A stretch of 64,000 nucleotides of DNA, from assembly GCF_030348945.1 (NCBI RefSeq), contig NZ_JAUCEN010000002.1, positions 5,332,001-5,396,000 on the forward strand, written 5' to 3'. Each line of letters starts with the position of its first letter. The stretch's first letter is position 1. Origin of the DNA: Peribacillus sp. ACCC06369 (GTDB lineage: Bacteria > Bacillota > Bacilli > Bacillales > DSM-1321). The notes beneath the pieces were generated by a model. That model saw only the letters and a program-made list of their open reading frames with translations, was not told the origin of the DNA and did no database searches. Positions 45,082 to 54,576 of this stretch are shown one piece after another. A program made the position numbers and the translations under genes.

Positions 45082-45939
45082 TCATTTTCTCTCGTAAAGT
45101 TTGATCCCTTGCTTGGAAAGAGCTTGTTTAAGAGTACTATGTGTCGAAACCTGACTAAAATCAAGACCTAACTGAATCGATGTCTGGGCCACTTCAGGAC
45201 GAATGCCGGAAATGGTCGATTGAATGCCTAATAGGTTCAGGGTGCTTATCAATTGATAGATCTGTTGGGCAACCATCGTATCTAAAATGGAGACTCCCGA
45301 TAAATCGATGAATAAGTGAGAAATATTTTTGATAATGCATTTGCTTGGAGTCGTATCCAATATTCCCTTTGCCCGGTAGGTATCGATATCACCGATTAAC
45401 GGCAATACCGCAATGGCATCAATAATGGGAATGACAGGTGCGCCCAGTTCATTAATCAGATCCTGTTGAGCTAATAATCGTTCTTTTGTCAAAAGATAAT
45501 ACTGCTCAGTGAACTCACGGTTCAATTGATCGAATGCACGATTAATAAGCCGGCTCCAACGGATGATCGTCGCCTTCGTGATTCCCGTATCATCCTTTAG
45601 CATATAATCAGTGATAAAGCCCCAATATGCTTCCCGCACCTTATTAAGTGCTTCCAACACTTCGTAAATGGGTGTGTCCGATTCAACCCTGCTTTTCGCA
45701 ACAAGTGTGGCCCACTGTTCCATTGTTTCGATGAAAACAGTTTTATCTTCATGTAAAGCACTGGTCACTGTTTTGATGGTCAATGTATTCTGTTCCCTAA
45801 GAAGCTTTTCGATTTCCTCATTAGAGTCCATTGAATAGATGGAACCAAACTGCTTTTCCCTTAAAGCTAGCCAGTTTTCTGTAATATTGGAAGAATTATC
45901 AAGGATGTATCGATATAACTTTTCATCTATTTTATCCAT
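45082..45939 (-). CDS. RsbR-type stressosome protein (STAS domain)
   Basis: A 285-aa protein. The N-terminal half is a globin-like RsbR_N domain; the C-terminal STAS domain (APVIPIIDAIAVLPLIGDID...) has the phosphorylatable region IDLSGVSILDT and GIRPEVAQTSIQLG. RsbR paralogues form stressosomes with RsbS and RsbT and control sigma-B. The ATG at 45939 is chosen for GAGGGG upstream. It lies 20 bases past msrAB, so oxidative damage repair and stress sensing may be co-expressed. Confidence 0.9.
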   Translation of the reverse strand: MDKIDEKLYRYILDNSSNITENWLALREKQFGSIYSMDSNEEIEKLLREQNTLTIKTVTSALHEDKTVFIETMEQWATLVAKSRVESDTPIYEVLEALNKVREAYWGFITDYMLKDDTGITKATIIRWSRLINRAFDQLNREFTEQYYLLTKERLLAQQDLINELGAPVIPIIDAIAVLPLIGDIDTYRAKGILDTTPSKCIIKNISHLFIDLSGVSILDTMVAQQIYQLISTLNLLGIQSTISGIRPEVAQTSIQLGLDFSQVSTHSTLKQALSKQGIKLYERK

Positions 45940-45958
45940 TTGCGTTCCCCTCAACTAG

Positions 45959-46918
45959 TTATTTCATTTTAAAGAGTAATAATAAGTCTCCATATCCCTC
46001 TCTCTCCATATCATTTCTAGAAATGAAGCGGAGGGCGGAAGAGTTTATGCAATATCTCGTGCCTTTAGAACCGGGGCCATCAGGAAAAACATGTCCAAGG
46101 TGTGAATCTGCGTCCCTGCTGCGCACCTCGGTCCGGGTCATTCGGTGGCTGAGATCCATTTTTTCATTGACACTTGCCGACATGATTGGCTTCGTGAAGC
46201 TCGGCCATCCACAACCGCTATCATACTTATCCCGCGAACTGAATAGGGGCTCCCCAGAAACGACATCCACATAAATCCCTTCTTCAAAGTGATCCCAATA
46301 GGCATTATCGAAAGGCGGCTCCGTGCCATTTACCTGGGTGACATGAAACTGAATTTCGGTTAAGGTCTTTCTAAGGTGTGCATTATCCTTAGGCCAATTT
46401 TCTTTTATGAAAGTATCCCGTCCCGAGCCTTTACGATACAATGCATAGCGAAATTGATTTTTCCGATAGAATTCTTGATGGTATTCCTCAGCCGCGTAAA
46501 ATTTCCCCGAGGGTAGAATACCCGTTACAATAGGTTCCTTAAACCGCCCACTCATCATTAAATCTTCCTTCGATTGCTCTGCTTCCTGTTTCTGACGTTC
46601 ATTAAGATAGAAAATGGCTGCCTTGTATTGCTTTCCCCTATCCGAGAACTGTCCTCCGTCATCCGTTGGATCGATTTGCTGCCAAAATAGCTCCAATAAC
46701 GCTTTATAGGGAATGATCGATGGATCGAATTCCACTTGAACCGCTTCAACATGATCAGTCGAACCGGTAATCACTTGTTTATAACTAGGCGCGGCAAAAT
46801 TACCGCCCGTATAACCCGATGTCACTTTAATTATCCCATCCATTTCATCAAAGGGAGCGACCATGCACCAAAAACAACCTCCTGCAAAGATAGCTGTTTC
46901 TATTCCACCAATCGTCAT
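45959..46918 (-). CDS. msrAB: Bifunctional peptide methionine sulfoxide reductase MsrA-MsrB
   Basis: A 319-aa fusion. MsrA comes first ([21 protein letters not shown] with the catalytic Cys), MsrB second ([12 protein letters not shown] and [12 protein letters not shown] with the catalytic Cys). It reduces the S and R forms of methionine sulfoxide in proteins. The ATG at 46918 has GGGGAG seven bases upstream; an ATG 21 bases earlier would overlap it. It has no signal peptide. Confidence 0.95.
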   Translation of the reverse strand: MTIGGIETAIFAGGCFWCMVAPFDEMDGIIKVTSGYTGGNFAAPSYKQVITGSTDHVEAVQVEFDPSIIPYKALLELFWQQIDPTDDGGQFSDRGKQYKAAIFYLNERQKQEAEQSKEDLMMSGRFKEPIVTGILPSGKFYAAEEYHQEFYRKNQFRYALYRKGSGRDTFIKENWPKDNAHLRKTLTEIQFHVTQVNGTEPPFDNAYWDHFEEGIYVDVVSGEPLFSSRDKYDSGCGWPSFTKPIMSASVNEKMDLSHRMTRTEVRSRDADSHLGHVFPDGPGSKGTRYCINSSALRFISRNDMEREGYGDLLLLFKMK

Positions 46919-47020
46919 CCTAAAACTCCCCTTTCTCATTTGTCATTTTATGTATTATATACCAGTAAGCCAAACACCTTCAAATTCAAAAACCATTGTT
47001 TTAATCTTTGCTACATAAAT

Positions 47021-47061
47021 ATAAAAGAGGCACTTAGGAGTAAACCCAAGTGCCTCTTTTA
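47021..47061 (-). terminator. Terminator of nupC
   Basis: Stem aaaagaggcactt / aagtgcctctttt with flanking A/T runs. Confidence 0.85.
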
Positions 47062-47076
47062 TATTAGATCCGTTAA

Positions 47077-48261
47077 TTAAAGTATCACACTTACGATGAT
47101 CGCTGATAGGATGCTGACAAGTGTCGCACCGTATAGCAGCTTCAAGCCGAAACGGGCCACAACATTTCCTTGTTTTTCATGAAGTCCTTTGACTGCACCT
47201 GCAATGATTCCAATAGATGAAAAATTAGCGAATGAAACCAAGAAAACTGAAACGATCCCTATTGTCCTATCGCTCAAGGCTGCTGATGCGTCCCCTAAGC
47301 TCAGCATGGCAACGAATTCATTTGTTACTAACTTCGTCGCCATGATTCCGCCTGCAGTAACTGTTTCTGAAATTGGTATCCCCATGATAAAGGCAAACGG
47401 GGCAAAAATATACCCCAAGATGTCTTGGAAGCTGATGCCGAAGATCATGTCGAATACACTGTTGATTCCTGCAATTAATGCAACGAAACCAATTAACATC
47501 GCGGCTACAGTGATAGCAACCTTAAATCCATCCATGATATATTCCCCAAGCATTTCGAAAAACGACTGCTTCTCTGCCCCTTCTTCAATAGGGAGAATAT
47601 CATCTTCATCCGTTACCGTATAAGGATTGATAATGGATGCAATGATAAATCCACCAAACATGTTAATAACAATAGCCGTCACAACATACTTTGGTTCAAT
47701 CATCGTCATATAAGCACCGACTATCGACATCGATACGGTTGACATGGCTGACGCACAAAGCGTATACATGCGAGATGGCGGAATGGCACCAAGTTGTTTT
47801 TTCAAGGTTATGAAAACCTCGGATTGGCCCACTATTGCTGACGCTACCGCATTGTAAGATTCCAATTTACCCATCCCATTCACTTTACTTAGCAAAAATC
47901 CAATCCACTTCATGATGAACGGAAGGATCTTGAAGTGCTGTAAAATCCCAATTAATGCCGAGATGAATACGATAGGAAGAAGGACATTTAAAAAGAAGGG
48001 CGATGCTCCTTCGTTTACAATCCCGCCAAATACAAAGGTGATCCCTTCATTTGCCCATTCTAAAAGTTTTCCGAACCCATCGGCAATCGAATTGATGATC
48101 ACTAAACCGAACTTCGTATTTAATAATAGATAAGTTAAAATAAGCTGCATGATCACCATGAGGATGATCGGTTTAATTTTAACTTTCTTCCTGTCACTGC
48201 TGGCTAAGATAGCTAGTCCAAAAACAATAAGCAGTCCTAAAATTGCAATCAGAAATTTCAT
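47077..48261 (-). CDS. nupC: Concentrative nucleoside transporter
   Basis: A 394-aa CNT-family transporter with [30 protein letters not shown] core motifs (positions split across residues 130-165), [16 protein letters not shown] and an [14 protein letters not shown] segment near the end. It imports nucleosides with a cation gradient. The ATG at 48261 is used because GGAGG precedes it. Length matches B. subtilis NupC. Confidence 0.93.
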   Translation of the reverse strand: MKFLIAILGLLIVFGLAILASSDRKKVKIKPIILMVIMQLILTYLLLNTKFGLVIINSIADGFGKLLEWANEGITFVFGGIVNEGASPFFLNVLLPIVFISALIGILQHFKILPFIMKWIGFLLSKVNGMGKLESYNAVASAIVGQSEVFITLKKQLGAIPPSRMYTLCASAMSTVSMSIVGAYMTMIEPKYVVTAIVINMFGGFIIASIINPYTVTDEDDILPIEEGAEKQSFFEMLGEYIMDGFKVAITVAAMLIGFVALIAGINSVFDMIFGISFQDILGYIFAPFAFIMGIPISETVTAGGIMATKLVTNEFVAMLSLGDASAALSDRTIGIVSVFLVSFANFSSIGIIAGAVKGLHEKQGNVVARFGLKLLYGATLVSILSAIIVSVIL

Positions 48262-48473
48262 ATATTCTGCCTCCACTAAGGGTGAATTTAATGTTCGTGC
48301 ATTAATAGTAGGATACCCTCAAAAAATTTATGCAAACGTTTTCTCTTTTATCCAAAATACATGTACGTACCTCTCCAGAAGTCTATATTAAACTAATATT
48401 TTTTTTTGTGCAATTATTATTTCCCTTTTTAAAATAACAATTAGTGACAGTAATGGGTTTCGTGAATTAAAAA

Positions 48474-48505
48474 AGAAGGCTCCCCTTCGAAAGGAACCTT
48501 CTCTT
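48474..48505 (-). terminator. Terminator of the MacAB-like/two-component operon
   Basis: Stem agaaggctcc / ggaaccttct, followed on the minus strand by TTTTTTAATTC. The stretch 48262-48473 otherwise shows nothing. Confidence 0.75.
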
Positions 48506-48526
48506 TCCTAAAATAATATCGATTTT

Positions 48527-48982
48527 TTAGGCTGCTGTTTTTCTGGACATCATCGATGTAACCAATCCTGTGCTTCCAATTACAAAGATGATGATTGATG
48601 CAGCAAGCCCGCCTACCCCTTGATAAAAATTGATGAATTTACCTGCAAAAGAATCTCTGCCTTGGAAACCGCCACCACTTGGCATCTCCCCCGGAGTTCC
48701 AGAACCATTAGGCCCGTCCGCCATACTGCTCTGTGTATCATTTGGTGTTGTTTCCGCAGTTGAATCATCGGTTGCAGCAGTACTGCTCTTCGATGATTCT
48801 CCCGTTGCATCAGATTCAGTTGTGTTGCGGTCAACAGGCCGATCCATCATCGCTTGACCATTCATGGGTTCATTGCCGCTGCCATTCACATACATCATGA
48901 TCCCGATGACTGCTTGAGCCATCAAAAGGACCGAAGCCAATATTCCTACCAAAAAGTGTAACTTACCAAGTCTATTCATCAT
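48527..48982 (-). CDS. Small membrane protein with a Ser/Thr/Gly/Met-rich outside segment
   Basis: A 151-aa protein with an N-terminal span (FLVGILASVLLMAQAVIGIMM) and a C-terminal span (GLAASIIIFVIGSTGLV). Between them is a low-complexity segment with NEPMNGQAMMDRP, a Ser/Thr/Asp stretch and GEMPSGGGFQGRD. The ATG at 48982 follows GGAGGA. It is the last gene of the export/two-component unit. The family is unknown to me; the MPSGG wording recurs in the membrane-fusion protein and kinase of the same operon. Confidence 0.75.
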   Translation of the reverse strand: MMNRLGKLHFLVGILASVLLMAQAVIGIMMYVNGSGNEPMNGQAMMDRPVDRNTTESDATGESSKSSTAATDDSTAETTPNDTQSSMADGPNGSGTPGEMPSGGGFQGRDSFAGKFINFYQGVGGLAASIIIFVIGSTGLVTSMMSRKTAA

Positions 48983-49084
48983 GAATTCTCCTCCGAAAAT
49001 AAATCTAATTCTCATAAGGATTATCTAAAAAGACCCTTAATTTTTCCTTAAGCAACAAGAAAAAATTAAGAGTCTATTAGCTTA

Positions 49085-50323
49085 TTAATTTTTCTTTTGA
49101 TTTTTTGGAAAAGTGATTTCAAAACGGGTGCGTTCATTCTGTTCACTTGTAACCTTGATGGTCCCTTGATGTGTGTTTACAATCCATTTGGCTATGGATA
49201 GACCTAAACCGGAGCCTTCATTTGCTGAACGGGATTGCTCCACTTGATAAAAACGGTTAAAAATCAAGGGGAGGTCTTCCTGCGGAATGCCTTTTCCATT
49301 ATCCTCTACAGTAAGAATGATGGATGAAGCATTCTTTATGCAGGATAGGGAAATCTCCCCGCCTTCCTCGGTGAATTTCATAGCATTATCTACCAAGATT
49401 ACCAATAGCTGATGAATTCTCTCTTTATCCCCATGAAACACCACCTGTTCGGGAGCATGGCTAATGATTGATTTCTCTTGAAAAGAAGCTATATCCGTAT
49501 ACTGTTCCACGATATCGATAAGTAAGTCATCAAGGAAAAAGTTCGATTTCTTAACCTCCATTTGATTCGAATCCGTTCTGGTTAAGGTCAATAGTCCGTT
49601 AACAAGCTTATTCAATCGGCGGACTTCTTTCGAAATGATGGATATATCAACGGCTTTTTCCTCGATTGTCGCGTTCGGTGATTGAAATAGCAAATCAGCC
49701 CGCGATTGAATGACAGCAAGCGGCGTTCGAATTTCATGCGAAGCATCCGAGACAAACTGCTGCTGCTGATCCCAGGATTTCTTGACTGGTATAAGGGCCC
49801 GTCCTGCTAGAAGATAGCCTGCCCCTACCGCCACTAGACTTCCAATTCCTCCACCAACAAACAATATGAGCAGCAAGCGATCGAGCATTTCTTTTTCTGT
49901 ATCCACATTCCTGATGAATTGTACGGCCATCTCACCATACTTCGTATCGACCTTGGTGGAAAGGGCCCGATACGTGTATCCATTCACCGATATTTCTTCA
50001 ATCCCATCAAAAGTTTCAGGGAAAAATTGTTGTTCATTGACCTTAAAAAAATGGTCTACACTCAGTCTTGGCTCAATGATCGTATCATCTGGTCCCCAAA
50101 CGATGACACTCGGTCCCGGTCCTAAGAGAAATTCACCTTGCGGACGTCCGCCTGGCATGCCTCCATTATTGAAGTCCCTGTAATCCTTTTTAAGTGAATC
50201 ATTGACATCCTTATAGATCTGATTTTCCGTATAGAAATAAATTGTTCTGCTTAAGATGGCTATTAAGACAATAAAGACGATAGAATTCAATAATGTTAGT
50301 TGAAGCCGTGTTTTTTGGAACAT
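49085..50323 (-). CDS. Sensor histidine kinase of the MacAB-like operon
   Basis: A 412-aa kinase: first span (LTLLNSIVFIVLIAILSRTI), an outside domain of about 120 residues carrying NNGGMPGGRPQGEFLLGPG, second span, HisKA (FVSDASHEIRTPLAVIQSRAD) and HATPase (LVDNAMKFTEEG, VEDNGKGIP, GSGLGLSIAKWI). It follows its regulator gene by ten bases. It may sense the substrate of the neighbouring exporter. Confidence 0.93.
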   Translation of the reverse strand: MFQKTRLQLTLLNSIVFIVLIAILSRTIYFYTENQIYKDVNDSLKKDYRDFNNGGMPGGRPQGEFLLGPGPSVIVWGPDDTIIEPRLSVDHFFKVNEQQFFPETFDGIEEISVNGYTYRALSTKVDTKYGEMAVQFIRNVDTEKEMLDRLLLILFVGGGIGSLVAVGAGYLLAGRALIPVKKSWDQQQQFVSDASHEIRTPLAVIQSRADLLFQSPNATIEEKAVDISIISKEVRRLNKLVNGLLTLTRTDSNQMEVKKSNFFLDDLLIDIVEQYTDIASFQEKSIISHAPEQVVFHGDKERIHQLLVILVDNAMKFTEEGGEISLSCIKNASSIILTVEDNGKGIPQEDLPLIFNRFYQVEQSRSANEGSGLGLSIAKWIVNTHQGTIKVTSEQNERTRFEITFPKNQKKN

Positions 50324-50333
50324 AATGATCCCC

Positions 50334-51005
50334 TTATGGTTGTTTTAGCATATAACCAATACCCCGAACGGTTTGAATATCTTTATGATAATTGAAAGGT
50401 TCCAATTTTTTTCTAAGGTGATGGATGAACACTTCCACAATGGCAATCGTCGTATCTGAATCAAACCCCCAAATGCGGTCGAAAATCTGCTCACGCGTCA
50501 ATATTTTTCCATTATTTTGAATTAAATACTCCAGTAACTCAAACTGTTTCAAGGTCATTTTAATGACCTTTCCATCAACCAAAATATCCTTTTCTTTTTC
50601 CAACAGTTCAATATCACGGTATTTCACATGCTGCTCAAGCGATATAATGCCACTCCTTCGAAGCAGGGCACGAATCCTGGCCTTAAGTTCCGGTGCCTGG
50701 AACGGCTTGACTAAATAATCATCGCCACCCATTTCCAATCCTCTGACACGATCCTCAAGTGCATCTTTTGCCGTCAAAAACAAGACACTTGTATCTATTC
50801 TTGCTTCCCTGATTTTCCGGACGATTTCAAATCCATCGATTCCCGGAAGCATTACATCCAAAATGATGATATCGTATATACTTTGCTGAGCCATGAATAG
50901 CCCATCTTCCCCATTATCCGCTGTATCCACTTCGTATTCATCCGTCAAAATTTGTCGGATCGATTCTAATAATGAAACATTATCTTCTACCACCAAAACC
51001 TTCAT
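50334..51005 (-). CDS. OmpR-type response regulator of the MacAB-like operon
   Basis: A 223-aa regulator with VVEDN, IILDVMLPG, LTAKDAL and LVKPF in the receiver domain and a winged helix with IWGFDSDTTIAIVEVFIHHLRKKL. It precedes the kinase gene. The stretch between it and the permease gene (51006-51113) shows only a hairpin-like AAAGAAAGC repeat. Confidence 0.94.
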   Translation of the reverse strand: MKVLVVEDNVSLLESIRQILTDEYEVDTADNGEDGLFMAQQSIYDIIILDVMLPGIDGFEIVRKIREARIDTSVLFLTAKDALEDRVRGLEMGGDDYLVKPFQAPELKARIRALLRRSGIISLEQHVKYRDIELLEKEKDILVDGKVIKMTLKQFELLEYLIQNNGKILTREQIFDRIWGFDSDTTIAIVEVFIHHLRKKLEPFNYHKDIQTVRGIGYMLKQP

Positions 51006-51113
51006 GTAGGGTACCTCCCAACCGCCTCAATTGTGATATATGTTGATTTTATCCTTTTTCATATGCAAAAGAAAGCGGGCTTTTAATCGCCTGCTTTCTT
51101 TCAAATTGAATGT

Positions 51114-52283
51114 TCATTCGTGACGCAGTGCTTGGATTGGATTTAACCTGGATGCCTTATTGGCAGGAAATACGCCAAAGATTATCCCGATTAAAATGGA
51201 GAATAAGAAGGCAAACAATGTCACCGACCATGAATAACTAATCGTTAAACTTGAAAAAACTGAAATCAATTTTGCAATTCCCAATCCAATTCCAACTCCC
51301 AGCAATCCCCCTAAGCAGCTCAAGACCATCGCTTCAATTAAAAACTGGAGAAGAATCGATTTCCGATTTGCCCCAATTGCTTTTCTGATCCCGATTTCCT
51401 TCGTCCTCTCTGAGACGGAAACCAACATGATATTCATGATTCCAATTCCGCCTACTAGTAACGAAATACTGGCAATACCGCCAAGCATGAGTGTGAACGT
51501 ATCCGACACAGAGCTCATTGTATCCATCAGATCTTCTTGATTGGACACAGAATAGTTATCACTCTGATCTGGGAATGATGTGGTCATCGTACCTTGTACC
51601 TGGTACATCGCCCTATCAATGATATTCTCGTTATCCGCTTTTAAATATACCGTTCCGATTGTCGTGCTGCCTGAAGCCCTTTCGGCAGTGGTAATCGGTG
51701 CAATGATTACATCATCCCCGCTCGATCCCATTGAGGTGCCTACCGATTTCAGCACACCGATCACTCGATAGGAAACGCCGCCGATAAGAACGTTCTGGTC
51801 CACAGCTTTTTGATTTTCAAAAAGCGTGTTGGCTGTATCCGATCCCAGGACAACGACCTTGGAGCGTAATTCCGTTTCCATATCCGACAAAAACCGGCCT
51901 TGACTGAGCTCTAGATCCCTAACTGATAAGTAGGATGAAGTTGCACCGGTCATTGAAACCTGTGCCGATGCTTCTCCGTTTTTAGCATAAACGCGGCCAG
52001 TGACCACGGGTGCAACTTCCGATATCCCGCCCAGATCTTTAAACTGTTCAATTGTGTCATCCGTCAACTCCACGGAGTCGGTATCCGTGACACTTACCGT
52101 TATCAGGTTCGTTCCCAGGCTATTGATCTCATCCTGAACGGACTGTGAGGAACCCTGCCCAATCGAAACCAGAACGATTACAGAGGCAACTCCAATTATG
52201 ATCCCAAGCATGGTTAAAAATGCTCGGACTTTATTGGTTTTGATACTGCGTATAGCCATCTTCATTGATTCGCTCAGGTTCAA
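51114..52283 (-). CDS. MacB/YknZ-like ABC transporter permease
   Basis: A 389-aa permease: N-terminal KMAIRSIKTNKVRAFLTMLG and first span, a large outside (MacB_PCD) domain of about 220 residues, then three C-terminal FtsX-type spans with ERTKEIGIRKAIGANRKSIL. The TTG at 52283 is chosen because GGAGGTGA precedes it and the product then starts MNLSES like YknZ. It overlaps the ATPase gene by 53 bases. Confidence 0.9.
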   Translation of the reverse strand: MNLSESMKMAIRSIKTNKVRAFLTMLGIIIGVASVIVLVSIGQGSSQSVQDEINSLGTNLITVSVTDTDSVELTDDTIEQFKDLGGISEVAPVVTGRVYAKNGEASAQVSMTGATSSYLSVRDLELSQGRFLSDMETELRSKVVVLGSDTANTLFENQKAVDQNVLIGGVSYRVIGVLKSVGTSMGSSGDDVIIAPITTAERASGSTTIGTVYLKADNENIIDRAMYQVQGTMTTSFPDQSDNYSVSNQEDLMDTMSSVSDTFTLMLGGIASISLLVGGIGIMNIMLVSVSERTKEIGIRKAIGANRKSILLQFLIEAMVLSCLGGLLGVGIGLGIAKLISVFSSLTISYSWSVTLFAFLFSILIGIIFGVFPANKASRLNPIQALRHE

Positions 52284-52971
52284 TCCAATCACCTCCGTTT
52301 TCAAATAGCTGACCATCCTGTATCCGAACGACACGAGTTGCTTCTTTTGCCACTTCCAAGTCATGGGTTATAAGAATGATTGTTTGTCCCTTTTCATTCA
52401 ACTCTTTCAGCATTTGCAGCACTTCTTTACTCGTTTTGCTATCAAGAGCACCCGTCGGCTCATCCGCCAATAAGACGGGAGGATTACCGGCAAGTGCCCT
52501 TGCAACCGCAACCCTTTGCTGCTGTCCACCCGAAAGTTGGGTCGGCAAATGATTCTTCCGGTCACTCAGTCCTACCATATCAAGGCACGCATTGGCCACT
52601 TCTCTTCTTTCCTTCAAACTTGCCCCTCTATAAACCAGGGGAAGTTCGACATTCTCCAACGCTGTCAGTTTTGCCAATAGGTTGAAATTTTGAAAGATGA
52701 ATCCTATTTTGATGTTTCGAATGGCAGCTAACTCATTATCCTTCATCTTTTCCACTTCTTTTCCATCAAGAAGATATTCACCCATGTCAGGCTTGTCAAG
52801 GCAGCCAATCATATTCATGAAGGTCGATTTCCCTGATCCGGAAGGTCCGATGATGGAAATGAAATCACCTTTATCGATTGTAAGACAGACATCTTGAAGA
52901 GCCTTAACCGTTTCGCCGCCTAATTCATACGATTTGGACATGTTGTTTATTTTTATGATAGGGTTCGCCAT
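52231..52971 (-). CDS. MacB/LolD-like ABC transporter ATP-binding protein
   Basis: A 246-aa ATPase with [58 protein letters not shown] and ITHD. The extended C-terminus (from about residue 225) covers the overlap with the permease gene. The ATG at 52971 lies one base past the stop of the upstream gene, with GGGAGG before it. Confidence 0.94.
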   Translation of the reverse strand: MANPIIKINNMSKSYELGGETVKALQDVCLTIDKGDFISIIGPSGSGKSTFMNMIGCLDKPDMGEYLLDGKEVEKMKDNELAAIRNIKIGFIFQNFNLLAKLTALENVELPLVYRGASLKERREVANACLDMVGLSDRKNHLPTQLSGGQQQRVAVARALAGNPPVLLADEPTGALDSKTSKEVLQMLKELNEKGQTIILITHDLEVAKEATRVVRIQDGQLFENGGDWIEPERINEDGYTQYQNQ

Positions 52972-52972
52972 A

Positions 52973-53944
52973 TTACTGACCTCCCTTGCCACTTGGCATT
53001 CCGCCACCGTTTAGCATCCCGCCGCTCGGCATTCCGCTGCCACTCTGCATTCGTATTTCGCCACCTTGGCCTCCCCTCATTCCATCGCCGCCACTGCCAG
53101 TGGAACTTTCATTGATGGTAATGGGCAAGGAAACATACTGACCCTCTTCAAGGCCTGAAGTTATTTCAATATACCTATCGTTACTGATCCCAGTCTCAAC
53201 CGTTGCCTTTGTACTGGTAGCCCCTTCAGTTGCACCGGATTGTTGTATATTCACATATTTCTCTTCACCGTCCATTTGGACTGCTTCAATCGGAACATAT
53301 AAAACATCTTTTACACTATTCGTCACAATGCTCACTTCAGTCGACATCCCAATTTTTATATCGCCAGGTTTGTCAATCTTGATAGTGACATCGAATGAAG
53401 AAACACCATTCTCATATGTACCTTCCTTTGCTACACTCGTCACTTCACCCGTGAACGTTTCATCTTCAAAAGCACTGGCTTTAATTTCAACTTTTTGTCC
53501 TTTTTTAACACTTGGAACATCCAATTCATCAACACTGATCGTGGTTTTCAATTTTTTATAATCCGTAACATGTGCCACCACTTCACTGCTTGATACACGA
53601 TCCCCTTCTTCTACATCCAATGTTGTCACGGTACCATCGAATGGGGCCGTTATCGGATCACTTCCATCCGTGAAGGTAATGAGTTCATCACCTTTCTCAA
53701 CCAACTCATTCTTCGCTACAAGGACTTCATCCACTTCATCCGTTACCGAGGAAGTGATGTCCTCACTATTGATTGCGGCGACCGATCCGGAACCGCTTAT
53801 TTGAACTTCAAGATCTCCCTTTTCTACCGTAGCCGTCACCGACTTTGCAATTACAGGCTCAGCATTATCCTTCATGAAAAACCAAACGCATCCCCCGATC
53901 GCCAGCACTAAAACCGTACCTATCAATATCAACTTTTTCATCAT
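52973..53944 (-). CDS. MacA/YknX-like membrane-fusion protein
   Basis: A 323-aa HlyD-type protein with an N-terminal span, paired lipoyl halves (GSGSVAAINSEDI...ITAPFDGTVTTLDVEEGDRV) joined directly without the usual long coiled coil, and a beta-barrel (VKKGQKVEIKASAFED). The last 45 residues are a Gly/Met/Ser-rich tail (GSGMPSGGMLNGGGMPSG). With the ATPase and permease it forms a YknXYZ-type exporter; YknXYZ protects B. subtilis from the SdpC toxin. Confidence 0.9.
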   Translation of the reverse strand: MMKKLILIGTVLVLAIGGCVWFFMKDNAEPVIAKSVTATVEKGDLEVQISGSGSVAAINSEDITSSVTDEVDEVLVAKNELVEKGDELITFTDGSDPITAPFDGTVTTLDVEEGDRVSSSEVVAHVTDYKKLKTTISVDELDVPSVKKGQKVEIKASAFEDETFTGEVTSVAKEGTYENGVSSFDVTIKIDKPGDIKIGMSTEVSIVTNSVKDVLYVPIEAVQMDGEEKYVNIQQSGATEGATSTKATVETGISNDRYIEITSGLEEGQYVSLPITINESSTGSGGDGMRGGQGGEIRMQSGSGMPSGGMLNGGGMPSGKGGQ

Positions 53945-54224
53945 TTTTCTCCTTTCAGATTTCCTTCGTTGAAACCAGTATCGTGAAAGAAGCTTAACTT
54001 TTCCTTAATGGCAGCCGGTTTGATTTCCTTGATGTTCGTTCAAGCCAGCCTTTATTTTTGCTTGTACCCATTTCTCTCAAGTAATGATTAAAACTATGTC
54101 GAACGAAAAAAGAGTTAATTTTAGCATTTAAATTTACAATATATTCTGAAAAATATATACTGATACTGTTATCAGAAAAATTGGTAATGAAAACCAAATT
54201 AATAGAGATGAAGGGGGAACCAAC

Positions 54225-54563
54225 TTGGCATCAAACGATTCAATCGCAAAGGAAACCGAGGTAAGCGCTTCCACTGACTACACCAAGATTGTCCAATCAC
54301 AATCATTTCAAGAACTCCTAAGGAAAAAACGCAATTTCATCGTCCCACTATCCATCTTTTTCATGGTCTTTTATTTCACCTTACCCATACTAACTTCCTA
54401 TTCTAAAGTCCTTAACTCCTATGCTTTCGGGGCAATCAGCTGGGCCTGGGTTTTTGCCTTCGCTCAATTTATCATGACCTGGACATTATGCATCCTCTAT
54501 TCCAAAAAAGCTGCGAAATTTGACCAATTAGTAGAAAAAATCGTTAAAGAAGCGAAAGGATAA
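54225..54563 (+). CDS. DUF485 family membrane protein
   Basis: A 112-aa protein with two spans and the family pattern SFQELLRKKRNFIVPLSIFF, YFTLPILTSYS. TTG start with GGGGG seven bases upstream. Genes of this family precede acetate-type symporters (YjcH-ActP, YwcB-YwcA), as here. Confidence 0.9.
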   Translation: MASNDSIAKETEVSASTDYTKIVQSQSFQELLRKKRNFIVPLSIFFMVFYFTLPILTSYSKVLNSYAFGAISWAWVFAFAQFIMTWTLCILYSKKAAKFDQLVEKIVKEAKG

Positions 54564-54576
54564 AGGTGAATTTACC

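Noticed and set aside
47189..48391. Plus-strand ORFs opposite nupC
   Set aside because: They are antisense shadows of a membrane protein gene with clear family motifs.
53994..54197. 67-codon minus-strand ORF upstream of the symporter pair
   Set aside because: No ribosome binding site and a location in the likely promoter region; treated as chance.
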